Source of the DNA: Leucophora obtusa
Lineage: Eukaryota; Arthropoda; Insecta; Diptera; Anthomyiidae
NCBI GenBank assembly: GCA_949987735.1
Contig: OX465299.1
Coordinates: 137,171,415 to 137,235,414, forward strand
Reading direction: 5' to 3'
Length of the DNA: 64,000 bases
This document shows positions 8,936 to 19,969 of this stretch, piece by piece (position 1 is the first letter of the stretch; every line of letters begins with the position of its first letter). The translations under genes and the position numbers were made by a program. The notes under the pieces are model-generated. The model had not been told where the DNA came from. It saw only the letters and a program-made list of their open reading frames with translations, and made no database searches.

Positions 8936-11281
8936 TCAATTAGAGAAATAACTAATAATGTTTTTTCTGAATTGTTGTGCGTTACTAATAATTTGAGTGC
9001 TATGTGGAATTCTGTTCCAGAGACCTATTGCATTAATATAGAATTGGTATTTCGAAATCTGAGTACGATGATTAAAAGTTAATAGTCTTTTGCCTCTATC
9101 AAGTGTTGAGAATTTTAATCGCAAATGTAGATGTTCAGGTTGGCGGGTATATATTATTTTATGCATAAAAATTAAAATCCTTGTTTTAACATAATCATCA
9201 AAACTAATGCCATAAAGTAGATTTGCAAACGATGAAATATGATCAAATCTTTTCAGGCCATATACATAGCGGACAATACTATTAAAAGCTACGTTCAGTT
9301 TTCTTTTGCTTTCGTTGTCACAGCGGGCAAAAAGTTCGATACCATATAATAAGATCGGCATCAAATAAGTTTTGGCAAGAAGGATTCTAATCTTAGTTGG
9401 AGTACAATACTGAGTTTGCCAAAGATTTCTTAACATTGAGAATGATCTACCGCAAGCATAATTAATATGGTTCGACCAAGTGAGAGTATTATTGAAGTAA
9501 ATACCAAGATTTTTAGCATACTCAACGATTTCTATGGATTGATTTTCAAGAGTTATAGTAGGTACATGATCAAATTTTAGTAATCTTTTTTTAATAATAA
9601 GGCATTTGGACTTGCTAGGATTTATTCCAAGACCATTAGCGGTAGCCCACTCATAAATTCGATGCAACTCCTGGTTCAGGGTTCTGACGCATTCTTCAAT
9701 CGCTGTAACTTTGCAACTTATGTAAAGTTGGACATCATCAGCATACATTCTAGCCTTGCAGTTTTCTAGTTTGTTTGGAAGATCATTTGCGTATAATGAG
9801 AAAAGAAGTGGGCCTACGATCGATCCTTGAGGAACACCTCGGATTACAGGCAAAAAGTTAGATTTTGTGGTTGTTGTTTCAACATACTGATATCTCTCTG
9901 TTAGATATGATGATATCAGATGTGTTGCGGTTGATGAAAAATTAAACATATGTTTTAATTTATAACATAAAATGTTATGGTCAACCGTATCAAACGCCTT
10001 AGAATGATCTAAAAGAACTAAAAACGTAACATTTCCACGATCTACCTGTTGTCTGATTTCCTCGGCAACATCTACGAGAGTTGTTATGCAACTGTGTTTT
10101 TTACGAAAACCAGATTGTCTATCAGTTAGCAAATTATTGGTATCCAAATATTGAGTAACTTGATTGTGAATTAATCTTTCAAAGACTTTAGAAAGAAATG
10201 GTAATATTGCTATCGGCCTGTAATCAGATTTAGATTTTGGTATGGGGATAATTTTAGCAAGTTTCCAAATTTTTGGATAACTACAGGTAGTAAGTATCTT
10301 ATTGAACAGAAATGTAATGAGAGGAAGAAGTTGTGGCAAAAGTATTTTGAGAAACCTTGGATCTATCCCATCCACACCAACTGCATTGGACTTAATTGAC
10401 AAGACACTGGATAGCACATCACATTGGTTAACATTAGTAAAATAAAAATTTTCATTTGAAGTTTCATCAGAGTAATGGTAGTAATTCTGATCAGGTTGTA
10501 CAATTGGAATGTTTAAAAATTTTTCATTGAGAGTATCTGCATCGACAGCACATGGTTCTTGGCTATCAACCTTGCCGATACCAATTTCGCGAATCGTTTT
10601 CCATGTTTTTTTCGAACCTATGGCAGTAGAGAACTTTGAAGCATAAAAGTCTGATTTGGCGTTTTTAATTAGTTGATTGGTTTTATTTCGCGCTATTCGA
10701 TATTCTTCATGTGATTCCGTGGTTTTAAAACGCTTCCATCGCGAATATAAAAAATCTCTATGATTAATTGATTGTCTTATATTAAAAGTAAACCAGGGTT
10801 TCTTCTGTTGACTTATAATTTTAGTTTTCAGGGGTACAGCAAGATTGTATAAATAGTTCAGGTTTTGTTGCAAAAAAGATAGTTGATCATCTACCGAAGT
10901 CATGGTATATAATAATCTCCAATTAATATTGAAAAATTCATCTTCTAAACCCCTATAATTAATGTTTTTGTAGTCGCGATAAGTTATTATTTGTTCAGGT
11001 ACTAGTAACTGAAATTTATACGTAATGAAGATGAGATCATGTCGCGAAAAACAGGAAGCAGATAGTTGATCATAGAGCAATACATTCCTATCATCACTAA
11101 CAAAGAAAAGATCCAGAAGTGTATTATTTGTTGTTGTAAAATGTGTTGCATTGCTTGTGTTTGGAGAATTAAGCCCGAGAGTGAACATATTATTAGTTAG
11201 ATAGGAATCAACTAAAATATTTGAATTAAAGTCACCTGCGATTATGCACTCAAAACTCTCATTTTTGCAAAAATAATGCAA
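8936..11281 (-). CDS. LINE endonuclease (C-terminal part) and reverse transcriptase
   Basis: This 781-residue open frame contains the end of an apurinic-like endonuclease (GDFNSN at about residues 16-21 and RHDLIF near 80) and a complete reverse transcriptase: RPIAILPFLSKVFERL near 355-370, the first catalytic aspartate in DHSKAFDTVDH near 425, GVPQGSIVGPLLF near 482-494 and the catalytic YADD box near 513-516, then KSKCLII and the NLGIYFNNTLTW region near 590-602. No RNase H or zinc knuckle follows. The true protein starts upstream of the truncation, so the first methionine is not a biological start. The absence of stops or frameshifts over 2.3 kb implies a fairly recent insertion. It cannot transpose autonomously without its 5' end. 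Confidence 0.88.
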   Translation of the reverse strand: MHYFCKNESFECIIAGDFNSNILVDSYLTNNMFTLGLNSPNTSNATHFTTTNNTLLDLFFVSDDRNVLLYDQLSASCFSRHDLIFITYKFQLLVPEQIITYRDYKNINYRGLEDEFFNINWRLLYTMTSVDDQLSFLQQNLNYLYNLAVPLKTKIISQQKKPWFTFNIRQSINHRDFLYSRWKRFKTTESHEEYRIARNKTNQLIKNAKSDFYASKFSTAIGSKKTWKTIREIGIGKVDSQEPCAVDADTLNEKFLNIPIVQPDQNYYHYSDETSNENFYFTNVNQCDVLSSVLSIKSNAVGVDGIDPRFLKILLPQLLPLITFLFNKILTTCSYPKIWKLAKIIPIPKSKSDYRPIAILPFLSKVFERLIHNQVTQYLDTNNLLTDRQSGFRKKHSCITTLVDVAEEIRQQVDRGNVTFLVLLDHSKAFDTVDHNILCYKLKHMFNFSSTATHLISSYLTERYQYVETTTTKSNFLPVIRGVPQGSIVGPLLFSLYANDLPNKLENCKARMYADDVQLYISCKVTAIEECVRTLNQELHRIYEWATANGLGINPSKSKCLIIKKRLLKFDHVPTITLENQSIEIVEYAKNLGIYFNNTLTWSNHINYACGRSFSMLRNLWQTQYCTPTKIRILLAKTYLMPILLYGIELFARCDNESKRKLNVAFNSIVRYVYGLKRFDHISSFANLLYGISFDDYVKTRILIFMHKIIYTRQPEHLHLRLKFSTLDRGKRLLTFNHRTQISKYQFYINAIGLWNRIPHSTQIISNAQQFRKNIISYFSN

Positions 11282-11809
11282 ATAAAATATGCAGGTTTTC
11301 TTTAGTTTGACTCTAGATCATAAATATATGTCACTTTTTGTTTAAATTAAAGAAAATTTAAATTAAATTAATTTACAAAATAAAAGATCAACTATACATG
11401 CCCCTCATTCAACATAAAAATAAATTTAAGTTAGGTATTTTGCAAACAGACACAGAACTCGAAGATTTTCCATATGGAGGTCAATAAAGTTTTTAAAAAT
11501 GTTTACTTTTAAATTGAAATATGAAAACGTATCAATTTTTTATATTTTTTTTACAAAATAAAAAATGCTCCTAAAGATGAAAAATATGCACAAATATGCA
11601 TTAAAAAGCACAAAATATGCATTAAAAAGGCACGAAATATGCATTTAAAATCAAAATATGGAAAAACATGCATTTTTGACAAAATTTGCAACTACGAAAC
11701 AATGCCATTTTGTATTAAATTTGATGATTCGGATAAATATTTAGTCCATATTAATTTTGAACTATCCAAAAATATTCATTTGCATGGAATTCCTTGCCCT
11801 AGTCATAAC

Positions 11810-13210
11810 TTTTAAATTCGTCTATAGAATTTTTTTAAAATGCTTTTTTTGCAATCATAAATATAATGTTTTCAACCCCTATGCTTACTTTTTGTGCAGC
11901 ATTTTTTTTGTCAATCCCCTGTTTTGGACTACCTGTGGTAGGCAAAACATATAATAATATTTGCATTTATGGAGTTAAACTATTTTGAATAATTAACATT
12001 TTTGCAAATTTAATTTGTTGTTTCGTTTTTTTTTATAAAATTAATTTTATTTATAGTCAACTGATGGAAGCGAATTTTTCAATTGCTGACAAAGTGAAAA
12101 TATTTTTTATTATCATGAGAATTCATTGTATCCGCCAAGGGTGTTAAATGTAAAATAACTACTACAAATGCACATTCCATTCAATAGTTACAGACAGAAT
12201 TGCCGTGGTAACGAACCTTGTATAAACAACAATGGCGAGCAAGAATATACGAGTATGTGTATGCATATGTATGTATTTGGTAGCAGATTCAGAAGGACCA
12301 TTACAAAATCAATTAATTAATTGGTAAAATTAAGTGCTTTAATTACATTAAACGACTTTCGTGCAACAATTGCCAATTTTTCAGGTTACTGAGAAAATGT
12401 TTGAATGTACATTGCTGTTTATTGTACTCATGTCATAGTGAACATTCTACAATATAGAGTTTTGTAGTTTATACCAACCCAGTCAGAAAATTACAAACTG
12501 GAAAGCGCTGGTAAGGTAGGTGGTACAAGTCATTAGACAAATAGCTCAGCTGTTAAAACAACGTGGAAACAAAACGTTCAACTTTGGTTGGAAAATAGTT
12601 GGTTTGGAATAGATTTTCCAAAATAAAATCTAAAAACTTTCATATGCACTTTCTCTGTCACCACTGAAAATTTTGTAAAATAAATATTGGCAAAGCGTTT
12701 CGTGCAAATCGTCCCACATAAGTGCTCTGGCAGTCATTTATTTTTAACTCTGCGGTTGTCCAGTGCTTGATATTTTGTACCATTGCCGATTTCTGACAAG
12801 GCAGTGTTAAACTACATATATTACTAAATAAAGGATTATGTACCCCATTGTTAGCTAAGTATATTGTCGCTGCGCCTAAGAAAATAGCTATTTGTCGAAA
12901 AACTTTTTTTGTGAGGAGACCAACAAAACTGCTTTATTTCAGCCTTTTGCAGAACTTTTTATAAATTATTTTTTACACATATATAAATAAAACTTTAAAC
13001 TTTTCATTTATAAAAGAATTACTTCCAAAAAACATGGGAAATGTACGAAATAAAGACCTTATTTAGGTATTCCACAAATAATTTTTAAAAATAAATAGCT
13101 ATTTTCTTTGGAGCAGCAACGATATACTCATTGCTATTACCGAATAATAATGGGGTACGCTTACCCATTTAAAAATATTACTGTTAACTTAAAAATACTA
13201 TTGAAAATTT
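11810..13210. other. intervening AT-rich sequence, no gene seen
   Basis: About 1.4 kb with no recognisable element ends or coding pattern. Near 12.2 kb there is GTATGTGTATGCATATGTATGT-type purine/pyrimidine alternation. Composition is somewhat less extreme than the surroundings between 12.1 and 12.8 kb, so this could be unique host DNA. Confidence 0.45.
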
Positions 13211-13783
13211 AAGTTATCGGCTCCATGAAATAACCCCCCAAAATGAAAATGAAATAAATCCCTAAACTTTTGTACAGAAAACAAAAACAAAGGTAATTGG
13301 GGAGTTATTTCGTGTTTTTGGGGATTTATTTCGTATTTTAGTTGGGGACTTATTTCATTATGAAATAAATCCCCAAATTTTAAAAATGAAATAATTCCCC
13401 AAATTTTTTTTTGGGTTGGAAATCAAAATTTTGCGCGAAAATTTTATTTCCATCCGATTACGCTCCAAATGAAAAATTGGCGCGAATTTTTCATTTCCAA
13501 CCGATTTACACTCAAACTAAATTTTTTCTCTACCAAAACCATGCCAAAACTATTAAATCGTTGGCTATAAATTGTTGAATCAAACAATGTATATTAGACC
13601 GACTCACGAAAAAAAGTTAAAAAAGTGTCCCCCTCAAAATAAACCTTGGTTTGTTTTATGATGATTACCAAAATATTTCGGGTCTAGCAATGAGATCTCA
13701 CGAGCTGGAACATTTTTAAAAAAGGTATTTTTTTAGTTTTTGTAAGAACTTTGCATCTTAGCTGAAGACAACATACTCAATAT

Positions 13784-16198
13784 TTTTTTTTTTTCGTGTT
13801 TTATTTATTTATTGAATCTTCACTAAATATGTGTGAACTAACAATAAGTATTCAAATCTTAAGACTAAATAAAAGTATTAAGTCCAGCCAGTGCCAGACA
13901 AAAATTTTGTGGTTTCATTTTAAGTTATTCTCTATAAGTGGACCAAGTCAGCAGTATGTCTCCTTCTTAGTCGCAGGTGACCACTGCTATTTAGTAGATT
14001 CCGGGCTAGTGTATTCGGATGTGTTTCTGTTTCTTTAAGTAGTTTTCGCTATGTCTTCTGATTTCATCTCTAACAAGGTTTACGTTGAGATCCTTATGTA
14101 TGTTGGAGTTTCTTATATACCAGGGTGCACACGTGATCATTCTAAGAAGCCTGTTTTGACGTCTTTGCAATTTTTCTATGTTAGATGCTGAGACGGTACC
14201 CCAGAGTTGAATTCCATAGCACCATATGGGTTTAATTATCGAGTTATAAAGCAACAGTTTACAATCTAAGGCAAGTAAAGAGTTCCTACTCATAAGCCAC
14301 GTAAGCTCAACCGTTTTTAACTTTATCTGGGTAAGTTTCGCATCAATGTGATTTTTCCATGTAAGGCGACGGTCAAGGTGTATACCGAGATATTTCACAT
14401 TTGATTGTTGGGGTATATTATTATTATTTATTTGAATCGGTGGACACGATTCTCTTCTTAAAGTAAAAGTTACGTGTATACATTTCTGTTCATTCATTTT
14501 AATTTTCCATTTATCTAACTAAGTTTCCAATTGTGATATATGATTTTGTAACAATCTTGACGCTACTAATGGGTCATTGTGGACACTAAGGATTGCTGTA
14601 TCATCAGCAAAAGTGGACGTATGGGTATTCAAGTTTAATGGCATATCAGATGTATATAGGATATACAGAAGTGGTCCCAAAATACTACCTTGCGGTACTC
14701 CAGCACAAATGTCCTGGGGGGAGCTGAAGAAACTTTTTTCCGCGAGAACTAACTTACGATTTGTTATATAGCTTTCTCGGAGCTTATGGGTATTTGACGG
14801 TAACAAAAGTTTTATTTTAAAAAGAAGTCCCTCATGCCAAACTTTATCAAAGGCTTGTGAGACATCAATAAAGAGAGCAGAGCAGTATTTTTTTTTTCCT
14901 CAAATGCCTTTCTTATTACAGTGATTAGCCTATGTACTTGTTCGATGGTTTTATGTTTTCTCCTGAAGCCAAATTGATGTGCTGGAATAGTATTGTTTTC
15001 GTCTACATACAAGATCAACTTATTCATGAGTAGCTTTTCGAACAGTTTTTTTATATTCGGTAAAAGACTGATTGGTCTATTGGATTCAACTTTTGTGTGG
15101 TCTTTGCCTGGTTTGGGTATCATTTTAACAAGTGATACTTTCCATTCCGGGGGATAGTACTCAAGGCGTAAAATAGCATTAAAAATAAAGAGAATAATTC
15201 TTAATGCTATACGGGGTAATTCTACAAGCATTTTATTACTTATCTTATCGATGCCAGGTGCTTTTTTTGGGTCTACTTCAATAATAGCTTTTTCAACCTC
15301 TCGCATTTCAAATATAAGCGGGGGACATACTATGTGCTGGGATGTAGTAGGAGGCGGCTCTATTATAGTACTAGATAAGTTTGGCGTAAAAACTTCCTTC
15401 AAATGATCCACGAACAGATTTCCTTTTTCCGTGTCGTTTCTGGCCCAATTTCCATTTGGTTTTCGCAAAGGAGGCTTACATGTAACGGGTCTCTTTTAAG
15501 ATTTTTTGTAGCACGCCAGAAAGAGTAATCAGTTTTATTTGATGGATCTAAGTTTTCGAGATATCTGCTATGCGATTCAATTCTTTTTTCTTCAAGAAGT
15601 CTTCGCAAATTCTTCGTGCATTCTTTAAATCGTTCCTTTAGTTGTGGAGATCTGTGCTGTTGCCATTCTCTTCGTGCAATTCTTTTATCATTTAGGAGTC
15701 TTTCGACATCTATAGAAAAAATTCTGTTTGGTCTTTTGTGTCGGCGGGGCTTTGTAGCCAGTTGAGCAGCAAGTTTGATTTGTAATTCTAGAATTTTAAC
15801 AGAGAGGTCAATATCGTCTGTTGTTCTTAATGGTATATTTTCCGAACAATGAGAACTAATAAACATTCTGTATTTTAGCCAATCTGTATTTTTTCCCGTA
15901 AGCTCTGAGTCACCATATGGGTTTACAATTTCTCGGGGGCCCTGGATACAAACAATGGTGGGTGTGTGATCTGACGACAAATCTAATGACGATTCTACCT
16001 GTACTAATTCCCTTGAAATAGCCTTTGTCACTCCAAAATCTATCAAATCTGGTATTTTTTGCCTATCTGTTGGCCAATAAGTGGGTTCTCCGCTGTATAT
16101 AACATCCATACCCATTTTTGAAATTGTATTAAATAAAACACGGCCCTAGGGAGTAATCAGCCGTGACCCCCAGAATGTGTGTTTGGCATTGTAGTCAC
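13784..16198 (-). mobile_element. 5'-truncated Jockey-clade LINE
   Basis: A poly(A) tail (poly(T) at 13784-13794 on the plus strand) and flanking CTCAATAT at 13776-13783 and 16199-16206 mark a target-primed insertion into the foldback arm. The undisrupted arm at about 790 keeps one CTCAATATG. The element starts in the endonuclease domain, so about half of a full Jockey is missing. Confidence 0.88.
14006..16115 (-). pseudogene. Jockey endonuclease/reverse transcriptase, frameshifted
   Basis: Reading on the minus strand: an endonuclease C-terminus (DLIDFGVTKAIS, then LSSDHTPTIV, 15.9-16.1 kb), the inter-domain WARNDTEKGNLFVDHLKEVF near 15.4 kb, reverse transcriptase blocks NRPISLLPNIKKLFEKL and HQFGFRRKHKT (about 15.0-15.1 kb), GVPQGSILGPLLYILYTSD and the catalytic FADDTA (about 14.6-14.7 kb), then YLGIHLDRRLTWKNHI and the C-terminal tail to 14006. 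The domain is spread over four frames. One shift coincides with the T-run near 14890, where the family's DVSQAFDKVWH aspartate block is scrambled, and a stop lies near 14519. This copy is dead. Confidence 0.88.
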
Positions 16199-16360
16199 CT
16201 CAATATGAAAGGTTTTTTAGAGCAGCGTCCAGCGGTATATGTACATGTTCAAGCATATCCTAACATGTCCTATTTCCAAGGATATTCTATAAAAAAAACA
16301 AATTTTTGACTCTTTTGTACGGAGATATTTGTGACTGAAATGTCAAACTTACATAACATA

Positions 16361-16917
16361 CCCAGAAAAATTTTTTACAATCGGTAGCCAACCACATCTA
16401 TACACACAGGAAAAAAAATTGCCAACCGAATTGCTAAGCCTATATTGGTTTCTACAACCAATAAATTCGGTTGGTGAAACTATATTGGAATGTGATTCCT
16501 AAATATTTTGGGTATTGCAACTAAAATTCAGTTGTATAAACCGAATTTAGTTGTGAAAACCAATATACAGTTGCACCAACCTATTTTAGTAGATGTAACA
16601 GAATTTCAGTTGCAAAATGGCATATTTTTTCTCTGTGTGTACTACAACTGGTTCCACTGCAACCGATTCCATGGAACTGGTTCCGGAACGAGTTCCTGGG
16701 ATCCCATATGAAAGGTATGACTGAATTAGAATCAGTGCCAGAACTAGTTCCAGAACTGATTCTAGGGCAACCGGTTCCACTTTGGAGCTATGGAAGTGGT
16801 TGCTTTTGGGACAATTTCAAACAAAAACAATCGGTGTTAGAATCGACAGTAGAAGGGGTTGTAAATGAAAAGTAGCTATACTACAACCGATTCTTTGGGA
16901 CAGAAAATTTTCCTGGG
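16361..16917. mobile_element. MITE with CCCAG...CTGGG tips
   Basis: Tips CCCAGAAAAATTTT and AAAATTTTCCTGGG are flanked by TA on both sides (16359-16360 and 16918-16919). The interior is rich in CAACCGATT and GGTTCC palindromes and lacks coding capacity. A smaller MITE (16403-16639) sits in it. A related element at 19022-19338 has GA flanks, so the TA here may be chance rather than a TA-specific target. Confidence 0.68.
16403..16639. mobile_element. MITE, CACACAG/CTGTGTG tips, nested
   Basis: Tips CACACAGGAAAAAAA and TTTTTTCTCTGTGTG are flanked by TA (16401-16402 and 16640-16641). The interior repeats CAACCGAAT-type motifs. It interrupts the larger MITE at 16361-16917. A similar element of nearly the same length lies at 18626-18872. 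Confidence 0.68.
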
Positions 16918-17214
16918 TAGTTTTTCATTTCCAAAAATTCCGTATCAAAACCATACCAAAACTATTAGCTGGCTACGTATTTAAAGAAGAATCTTGGGAT
17001 AAACATTTTTCAATCAGATGAGTAACAAGATGTAGCGACTTTTAATAATTTTAACGAATTTTCAGTTTTTGAGGTCATGTATGCAATCTTAAATTCCTCT
17101 GGTTTTCTTATTGTAGCGAAATATTTAAAGACTCTAGGTAGATATGTGCATATTTAACATACATAAATATATGTAGGTAATTCTTACAATGAAAAAAATA
17201 TGAAATAATACTGA

Positions 17215-17760
17215 ATTTTAAATGGGGACTTATTTCATCTTGAAAATGGGGCTTTTTTTCATTATGAAATAAACCCCCAAAAATGAGGAGTTTTTTTCAT
17301 TTTTGTGTGGGGTCTTTTTTCATTTCTGTGGGGGTTTATTTCATTATGAAAATTGGAGCATTATTTCATAATGAAATAAGCCCCAAATTTTGGGGAATTA
17401 TTTAATTTCCGTTTTGGGGATTTATTTTGTGGGGGGTTATTTCATGCAGCCAAGTTAGGTCACATAAAATAACTCGCTAATGAAATAAGTGCCAAAGAAA
17501 AAATTAAATAACTCCCAAAAATTTTCCATATAAATTGGGACTTATTTCATTAGGAAGTAACTCCCAATGCGTTGGGACTTATTTCATATCTTCTTGCTGG
17601 GAGTTATTTCATTACGAAAAAACTTCCAAATGCAATAACTCCGAACAAATTTTTTTTGTGACTTTTCATCCCACAGTTGGGAGTTATTTCATTATTCTTG
17701 GGAGTTATTTTATTTTGAATGCAATGTTACTGTCTGTAGTTATTTAATTTTTGTTGTGAT
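17215..17760. repeat. GGGAGTTATTTCATT-type repeat cluster
   Basis: Dozens of copies of GGGGACTTATTTCATT and its mirror AATGAAATAAGTCCC occur here and again at 13225-13410 and 19970-20225. The part to 17451 belongs to the composite at 13219. The part after it looks like a second, related element whose other end could be the 19970-20225 block, but I could not fix its boundaries. Confidence 0.5.
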
Positions 17761-18622
17761 GATGATTTTGTAACGGTTCTTTAAACTGTCGCAAGATAAA
17801 CAGTAGCAAAGCAATAAGCTATTTTACTTTAAACAATGCAGTTTTTGTTAGAATTCCGATTAGTGAAGATATGTGTCGTAGTCGTAAAAAATGACGAGTC
17901 TTGATTTGGAAATAATCAGTGGCAAAAGAAGAAACAGTAGAGTGTTGTGTTGAGTGGTGTGTGTAGTTTAAAATGCAATTTTATTTAAAAAAATCTGATG
18001 CTAAAAGAAAAAATTTACTGCTCGACGTGATTCGCGTCCGGCAACCCTACCCCCGCCGTTGGCTCTTTTATTTGATTGTGTTATATGTTCTGTTATAAAT
18101 TGGTTTTTATACGTTGTGCACTAATTTCTTTTAAATTTAAACATGTTTTTCCAATATTTTTCATTTTGATGAATAAAAAGTCAATAAAATCCTATGCACA
18201 TTTGTTTAATTATATAAATTCTAATATTTTGAACTTGAATGGTTCAATCTTCAACTGATTAAGAGGCGACCTTAAGAAGAGCTATTCAGAGCTAAAAACT
18301 TCATTATTTGATACAAAACTACACGGCTGTTGGTTTCACTTTTGGCATGTAGTACGACGCCAAATAACAACAAAACATAAAACACTAGCTCAATTAATTC
18401 GGCAGGACAGGAAGGCGTCATTGGAATACCACAAGCTTTTGTTGCTTCCGATGTTGCCTGCCACGCATATAGCGGGGGCATTCGAAAAATAAAGCACGAC
18501 ATAGGAAAGCTCGTGCTTTACTCCAAATTTCATAACTTTTTGATGTACTTCGAAATGCAATGGTTGCAGAAGGGAATTACTGCTAAATTATCTTGCACAT
18601 AACTCCTCATTCTTTGCTATTG
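17761..18622. other. intervening sequence, no gene seen
   Basis: No repeat ends or protein resemblance found. The short stretch near 18000-18070 (CGACGTGATTCGCG, ACCCCCGCCG) is less AT-rich than its surroundings. Confidence 0.4.
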
Positions 18623-18625
18623 ATA

Positions 18626-18872
18626 CACAGCGAAAACGGATTCATTGCGACAACCGAATTTCTTGCCAACTGAATGGTTCGGTTGCAGCAACTGTATTAT
18701 TTGGTTGCCCCAATCAAATATGTTCTTGACACAATTAAAAATATTGTTTCAATCGAAATTCTATTGTTTTAACCAAATTTCTGTTGCCACAAAAAAAATA
18801 TATCGGTAGCTACAACCAAACAATTCGGTTGGCAAAAAATTCGGTTGTTACAATGATTCTGTTTTCTCTGTG
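18626..18872. mobile_element. MITE, CACAG/CTGTG tips
   Basis: Tips CACAGCGAAAACGGATTCA and TGATTCTGTTTTCTCTGTG with TA at 18624-18625 and 18873-18874. The palindromic interior is built from CAACCGAAT and CAATCAAAT motifs. It is the same family as 16403-16639, at an independent site. Confidence 0.72.
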
Positions 18873-19021
18873 TATCAAATATAGATTCGACCAGAAGGAC
18901 TATCTGTTTTCGACAGACCGACTCGAACCACTTCTGCTGTATGAGGATATAATGAAGTGCTGGCCAAAATGATACCCAAACAGGGAAATTTTTTTAAGTT
19001 TGTTAAAATTTTACAAACAGA

Positions 19022-19338
19022 CCCAGCAAAATTTTTATGAACTGGTTGCCTTTGAATCTGTTCTATAATAGTTGTTTTTACCACCGGTTCCGTGGAACAG
19101 GTTCTAGAACTGATTCCTGGAAGTCAAAATGGAAGGCCTCACTATCGCAGAACCGGTTCTAAACCTGGTTCTAGAACCGGTTCCAAAGCAACCTGTTCTA
19201 GTTTGGAGGAACATAACCTGTTGCTTTTGGGACAAACTCAAACAAAAATCACCGATGATAGAACATAAATTAGAATAGGTTACGTGCAAGAAAAAGTTGT
19301 TCTACAACCGGTTCTTTGCATACAACAATTTTGCTGGG
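19022..19338. mobile_element. MITE with CCCAGC...GCTGGG tips
   Basis: Tips CCCAGCAAAATTTTTATG and a mirrored CAATTTTGCTGGG are flanked by GA on both sides (19020-19021 and 19339-19340). The interior has GGTTCTAGAACC-type palindromes. Tip and interior resemble the element at 16361-16917. It abuts the RING-like fragment directly. Confidence 0.65.
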
Positions 19339-19815
19339 GAGGAGTTCAGCAAGTCCAGAGATTTCGAATTGTTGGCTAATAGCGGGAGAACTTTGGGCAA
19401 AACTAAGAGAAAGAGAAAATTCACCGAAAAAGCGGAACTGATTGAAAAAGCCAATGAAGAGCTACGATCTGGATCCATTACTGCGACCGCTTTCCTAAAT
19501 CGATTAGTTTGCCTAAAAAACAAAATTGTTCGGGAAATGAAAATCTCTTTGAGGATCACTCGTATCTTGAAGAAGAAGAAGAGGATGAGGAAGATATTGT
19601 ATCAGAGTTAGCAGCAGTACAGCGCTCTCAAATTTTTTCCGTGATTTGATTCGAGGTTAAGCCCAATATACTGATGATTCCTTGCAAACATTTAAAAACA
19701 TGTAATGTTTGTGTCCTAAAACTGCAAGCTGAAAGTTTTTCTAAAGGTCTCGAAAAATTCAATTGTCCTATTTGCCCTAAAGAAGTTAACGATGCAGGTT
19801 TTCTTGTAACTTCAG
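19339..19815 (+). pseudogene. RING-finger-like gene fragment (frameshifted)
   Basis: The first frame (to about 19530) gives a charged helical stretch, RKRKFTEKAELIEKANEEL. The next frame gives an acidic run of Glu/Asp (about 19568-19600) and then a stop near 19647. Further on, after 19674, comes MIPCKHLKTCNVCVLKLQ, 14 residues later FNCPICP. The spacing C-x-H-x3-C-x2-C ... C-x2-C is that of the C-terminal half of a RING zinc finger as found at the end of E3 ubiquitin ligases. Composition is less AT-biased than the neighbourhood. At least one shift and a stop break it, and no upstream exon is visible. It may be a captured host fragment or the relic of a transposon gene. Confidence 0.5.
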
Positions 19816-19969
19816 ATATATTACACTTTTCTTTTGTATTCATTTTTTTATATCAAATTATGTATAATATACATCAAATTATACACACATACATAGTGCA
19901 TTAATTATATATATATTATTATATATAAATACATATACTTATGATATAAATAGAATTCTTTTTTTTTAT

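Larger units (their letters stand above)
8283..11281 (-). mobile_element. 5'-truncated non-LTR retrotransposon (CR1/L2/Jockey group)
   Basis: On the minus strand the element ends in a 3' microsatellite of (AAAT)n, seen as TTTATTTATTT at about 8283-8320. It begins inside the endonuclease domain near 11281, so ORF1 and the first part of the endonuclease are missing, as expected for incomplete target-primed reverse transcription. The coding part is open to its natural stop at 8936. A MITE sits in the 3' UTR (8583-8927). I could not find a convincing target-site duplication. The exact clade cannot be fixed by eye. Confidence 0.8.
8185..11801. mobile_element. hAT-type element with a LINE insertion, TAGGGCAAGG family
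   Basis: Tips TAGGGCAAGGAATTTCATG (left) and CATGGAATTCCTTGCCCTA (right) are inverted and flanked by an exact 8-bp duplication, GTCATAAC, at 8177-8184 and 11802-11809. The element's own DNA on both sides of the LINE is an iterated AAAATATGCATTAAAA sequence (8200-8280 and 11285-11780) with no transposase. A second copy of the family lies at 26952-27822. Most of the length is the LINE at 8283-11281. Confidence 0.85.
13595..16355. mobile_element. left arm of a TAGACCGACTCAC foldback, interrupted
   Basis: The tip TAGACCGACTCACG and the following blocks match the left arm at 606-940 closely (AATAAACCTTGGTTTG, ATATTTCGGGTCTAGCAA, GTCCAGCGGTATAT, TTTTGACTCTTTTGTAC). The arm is split by the Jockey element (13784-16198) and resumes at 16199. 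It ends around 16355, where another MITE begins; the right arm is absent. It is therefore an incomplete copy. Confidence 0.8.
13219..17451. mobile_element. probable hAT-like composite with GGCTSCATGAAATAACC tips
   Basis: GGCTCCATGAAATAACCCCC at the left and its mirror ending TTATTTCATGCAGCC at the right look like terminal inverted repeats. The flanks AAGTTATC (13211-13218) and AAGTTAGG (17452-17459) would be an 8-bp duplication with two changes. Both ends carry iterated CCCCAAA/ATGAAATAA motifs (13225-13410 and 17215-17445). The interior holds an interrupted foldback hAT, a Jockey LINE and two MITEs. The imperfect duplication makes the outer boundary an inference. Confidence 0.5.

Noticed and set aside
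8936..11281. An active autonomous LINE
   Set aside because: The frame is open, but the 5' end, ORF1 and half of the endonuclease are absent.
13219..17451. A single autonomous 4.2-kb hAT element
   Set aside because: The interior is explained by an interrupted foldback, a Jockey element and MITEs; no hAT transposase is present.
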